Below, one piece after another: positions 61,290-64,000 of a stretch of 64,000 bases of DNA. The position numbers and the translations under genes were made by a program. Numbering within the stretch: the stretch's first letter is position 1; each line of letters begins with the position of its first letter. The DNA is from Candidatus Saccharicenans sp. GTDB taxonomy: Bacteria > Acidobacteriota > Aminicenantia > Aminicenantales > Saccharicenantaceae. The stretch spans positions 28,813 through 92,812 of the forward strand of contig JANLFU010000011.1 in the NCBI GenBank assembly GCA_024653215.1, written 5' to 3'. The notes beneath the pieces were generated by a model, which saw only the letters and a list, made by a program, of their open reading frames with translations, ran no database searches and was not told where the DNA came from.

Positions 61290-63830
61290 TCAGATATAGC
61301 TCAGACTGAAATCCGGCATCCGGTGAAATTCCAGGTACCGGTAAATCTGTTCTGAGAACGGAATGATCTTTTCGTTCATCACCTGAAAGTATTTTTCAGC
61401 CGGCGGCAGCTGTCCTTCTATGGCGGCCACGGCTGCCAGCTCGGCCGAACCCAGGTAGACCCGGGCGTTATCCCCCATCCGGTTATCGAAATTCCGGGTC
61501 GAGGTGGAAATGACAGTTGTTCCTGGTCTGACCCGGGCCTGGTTGCCCATGCACAGGGAACAACCCGGGATCTCGACCCTGGCTCCTACCTGAGAAAAGG
61601 CAGCGAACAGTCCTTCTTTCATCAGCTGGGTATAATCCATGCGGGTTGGCGGGGTCAGCCAGATGCGGGTGGTCGGATAACAGGCTTTTTCAAATATCTT
61701 GGCTGCCGCCCTGAAGTGGCCGATGTTGGTCATGCAGGAGCCGATAAAGACTTCATCAATCCTGTCTCCGGCCACTTCGCTCAGCAGTTTAACGTCGTCG
61801 GGGTCGTTGGGACAGGCCAGGATGGGTTCTGTAATCTCAGCCAGGTCAATTTCGATGACCGCTGCATATTCCGCACTGGCATCTCTTTTAAGAAGGACCG
61901 GATTTTTCAGCCAGTCTTCGCAGGCCCTGATCCGCCGCTCCAGGGTGCCAGCATCCCGGTAGCCGGCCTCAATCATCTTTTTCATCAGGGCAATATTACT
62001 CTTGATATATTCTACAACCTGTTCTTCCTTGAGGGCGATAACGGCGGCCGCAGCCGATCTCTCGGCCGAGGCATCGGTCAGTTCATAGGCCTGCTCAACT
62101 GTCAGATTGTCCAGGCCTTCCATTTCCAGTATGCGGCCGTTAAAAACATTTTTCTTTCCTTTCTTGGCCACGGTCAGCAACCCTTGCTTGATGGCGAAAT
62201 AAGGGATGGCATTGACCACGTCCCTCAGGGTCAGGCCCGGGTTCAACTTTCCCGAAAACCTGACCAGTACCGACTCGGGCATATCCAGGGGCATGAAGCC
62301 CAGGGCCCCGGCAAAGGCCACCAGTCCCGAGCCGGCCGGAAAGCTGATGCCGACCGGGAACCGGGTGTGGGAATCGCCACCGGTGCCAACGGTATCGGGC
62401 AGAATCAACCGGTTCAGCCAGGAATGTATGACGCCGTCACCCGGTTTAAGGGCCACTCCCTTCCTTTCAACCACAAAGGCGGAGAGGTTGCGGTGCATCC
62501 TGACATCGGTTGGCTTGGGATAGGCGGCCGTGTGGCAGAAAGACTGCATGAAGAGTTCTGTCTGAAATTCCAGGCAGGCCAGCTCGGTGAGTTCATCGGC
62601 GGTCATCGGACCGGTGGTATCCTGAGAACCAACCGTGGTCATCCTGGGTTCACAGGAAGTCCCGGGCAGAACCCCGGGAAGCCCGCAGGCCCGACCGACA
62701 ATTCTCTGGGCCTGGGTATAGCCCTGGCCGGGTTTCGGCACCGGGTTCTGGACCTGAACGAAAAAGTCAGCCTCGGGCCAGCCCAGGTCCTTCCTGGCCT
62801 TGGCCGTCAGCTGCCGGCCGATGATCAGGTTAAGACGACCTCCGGCCCGGAATTCATCCTTAATGGTTACGGGTTTCCAGTCAAACCGGGCCAGCACCTC
62901 GCCGCTTTGACTTACTATAACACCTTCCCGGGTTTTAATCCTTATTATGTCACCCGTTTTAAGCCGGCTGACATCGGCCTGGATGGGCAGCCCGCCCGAA
63001 TCTTCAGTGGTGTTGAAGAATATCGGGGCAATCAGGCCGCCAATGACCAGGCCACCCCGCCTCTTGTTGGGAACGAAGGGAATATCATCGCCGATATGCC
63101 ACATGAGAGAATTGCAGGCTGACTTTCGGGAGGAACCGGTACCAACCACATCGCCCACGAAAGCCACCTTATAGCCTTCCTCTCTGAATTTCTTGATTGT
63201 TTCCAGCCCGCCGGGAAAGCGGGTTTCACCCATGCTCAGGGCATGGAGCGGAATATCCGGCCGGCTCCAGGCATACTTGGCCGGCGAAAAATCATCGGTG
63301 TTTATTTCCCCGTCCACCTTATAAACTTTAAGCTCTATTTCTTCTGGCAGCTCCGGCCTGGAGAGAAACCATTCCCCCCTGGCCCAGGATTCCAGGACTT
63401 CCCGGGCATATTTATTGGTTTTAGACAGGTTCAGGACCTTTTCATAGGCACCGTAAACAAGAATGATATTCTTAAGAGCGTCGGCCGCGGCTTTGGCCAG
63501 CTCCGGCTTTTCCAGCATGGCCACCAGTGGTTCCACGTTGTAGCCGCCAATCATCGTGCCCAGCAAGAAAATAGCTTTCTCCGAGCTGACCAGGGGGGAT
63601 TTTTTCTGGCCAGCAGCCACCTGGGACAGCCAGTCTGCCTTGACTTTGGCCGCCGGGTCAACCCCGGGGGAAATCCGCTGTTCCAGCAGATAAAGCAGCT
63701 CCTGTTCTTTTCCGGCTGGAGGATTTTCCAGAAGCTGGCAGAGTTCCTTGGCTTCTTCAGCCGTCAGCGGCAGGGGCGGTATACCCTGCTTTTCTCTCTC
63801 CCGGGCTTTTTGATAATAGCTTTCCAGCAT
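61290..63830 (-). CDS. acnB: Aconitate hydratase B / 2-methylisocitrate dehydratase
   Basis: An 846-residue aconitase B that interconverts citrate and isocitrate, and can act on 2-methylisocitrate. The N-terminal HEAT-like domain (about 1-160), the swivel domain (KVDGEINTDDFSPAK, near 168) and the catalytic domains occur in AcnB order. The cluster ligands are in GSCMTNIGHFRAAAK (near 694) and PGCSLCMGNQARV (near 755). Slightly shorter than E. coli AcnB. AAGGAG stands before the ATG and a consensus promoter lies upstream. The SDR gene follows after 14 bases. Confidence 0.96.
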   Translation of the reverse strand: MLESYYQKAREREKQGIPPLPLTAEEAKELCQLLENPPAGKEQELLYLLEQRISPGVDPAAKVKADWLSQVAAGQKKSPLVSSEKAIFLLGTMIGGYNVEPLVAMLEKPELAKAAADALKNIILVYGAYEKVLNLSKTNKYAREVLESWARGEWFLSRPELPEEIELKVYKVDGEINTDDFSPAKYAWSRPDIPLHALSMGETRFPGGLETIKKFREEGYKVAFVGDVVGTGSSRKSACNSLMWHIGDDIPFVPNKRRGGLVIGGLIAPIFFNTTEDSGGLPIQADVSRLKTGDIIRIKTREGVIVSQSGEVLARFDWKPVTIKDEFRAGGRLNLIIGRQLTAKARKDLGWPEADFFVQVQNPVPKPGQGYTQAQRIVGRACGLPGVLPGTSCEPRMTTVGSQDTTGPMTADELTELACLEFQTELFMQSFCHTAAYPKPTDVRMHRNLSAFVVERKGVALKPGDGVIHSWLNRLILPDTVGTGGDSHTRFPVGISFPAGSGLVAFAGALGFMPLDMPESVLVRFSGKLNPGLTLRDVVNAIPYFAIKQGLLTVAKKGKKNVFNGRILEMEGLDNLTVEQAYELTDASAERSAAAAVIALKEEQVVEYIKSNIALMKKMIEAGYRDAGTLERRIRACEDWLKNPVLLKRDASAEYAAVIEIDLAEITEPILACPNDPDDVKLLSEVAGDRIDEVFIGSCMTNIGHFRAAAKIFEKACYPTTRIWLTPPTRMDYTQLMKEGLFAAFSQVGARVEIPGCSLCMGNQARVRPGTTVISTSTRNFDNRMGDNARVYLGSAELAAVAAIEGQLPPAEKYFQVMNEKIIPFSEQIYRYLEFHRMPDFSLSYI

Positions 63831-63883
63831 GGCTAAAACTCCTTATAAGTTTCGATTGATCGAAGTGAAAATTACAGGCTAAT

Positions 63884-63912
63884 ATCTTAAAAAGAATCAG
63901 TTTTTTTGTCAA
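63884..63912 (-). promoter_or_regulatory. Sigma-70-like promoter of acnB
   Basis: On the minus strand a perfect TTGACA (63907-63912) and TAAGAT (63884-63889) are 17 bases apart. The start of transcription should lie near 63877, giving a leader of about 47 bases. The region further upstream to the window edge is AT-rich and holds no gene that I can see. Confidence 0.65.
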
Positions 63913-64000
63913 AAGAAATAGTCCCCGGTGCCCAAAAAAATTGGTTGATTTTGACTTTTGAAAATAATAGAATAAAATCTTAATAATTTCTCTTAAAACC

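Noticed and set aside
61716..63122. 468-codon plus-strand frame
   Set aside because: It is antisense to acnB, whose identity is certain.
1..64000. tRNA, rRNA, CRISPR, insertion-sequence or prophage elements
   Set aside because: I looked for direct-repeat arrays, transposase or integrase motifs and clover-leaf-like gaps and saw none; all gaps are under 300 bases.

Overview
The window looks like a chromosomal segment of a free-living diderm (Gram-negative) bacterium of moderate to high GC content. Evidence for an outer membrane is an Omp85-type C-terminal barrel (21545-24610), candidate lipoproteins, and many exported hydrolases. The mix of secreted Asp-box (VPS10/sortilin-like) propellers, three C69 dipeptidases, several peptide and amino-acid handling genes and an Omp85-fused metallopeptidase reminds me of Candidatus Aminicenantes or a related Acidobacteriota-like lineage. 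That assignment is inference from gene style, not from a marker gene. I see no rRNA, tRNA, CRISPR array, insertion sequence or prophage. Gene density is high and no gap exceeds 300 bases.

Layout. 1-2382 (minus): an iron-siderophore/cobalamin-type ABC importer (ATPase cut by the window edge, FecCD permease, binding protein). 2437-16799 (mostly minus): exported degradative and surface proteins, namely a GH20 hexosaminidase, two Asp-box propellers, a GH105-type hydrolase with a twin-arginine-like signal and small lipoproteins, with an AlkD-like repair protein and an ArsC-type phosphatase/reductase interspersed. 16883-21542: a PilZ protein, then a plus-strand sugar block (NupG-type MFS permease, Gfo/Idh/MocA oxidoreductase, exported TIM-barrel/DUF1080 fusion). 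21545-24610 (minus): the peptidase MA / PD40 / Omp85 fusion. 24724-32421 (plus): a radical SAM gene, then a tight run of an ion-transporter permease, a previously hidden 53-residue membrane protein, an M14-type zinc hydrolase, two tandem C69 dipeptidases and an exported protein of unknown function. This run is the best candidate for an undescribed peptide or acyl-amino-acid processing and uptake module.

32469-47670: a serine beta-lactamase-like hydrolase, a CBM9-like protein, a PrdX-type deacylase, an Old Yellow Enzyme, two PLP enzymes, a POT peptide transporter, cytosolic and exported Xaa-Pro peptidases, an MFS transporter, a third C69 dipeptidase and a WbqC-like protein. 47680-55487 (minus): the rod-shape operon mreB-mreC-mreD-mrdA-rodA followed by a translationally coupled TIGR03960-type radical SAM protein. 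55642-59161 (plus): an OPT transporter, then def and fmt. 59232-63830 (minus): acnB, an SDR, an 85-residue EF-Tu-domain-2-like protein and an M23 peptidase.

Taken together the genes describe a cell that secretes glycan- and protein-degrading enzymes, imports oligopeptides by several routes (POT, OPT and perhaps the new module), finishes them with dipeptidases and prolyl peptidases, and runs a TCA step through aconitase B. Several sigma-70-like promoters are clear by eye and help to fix starts.
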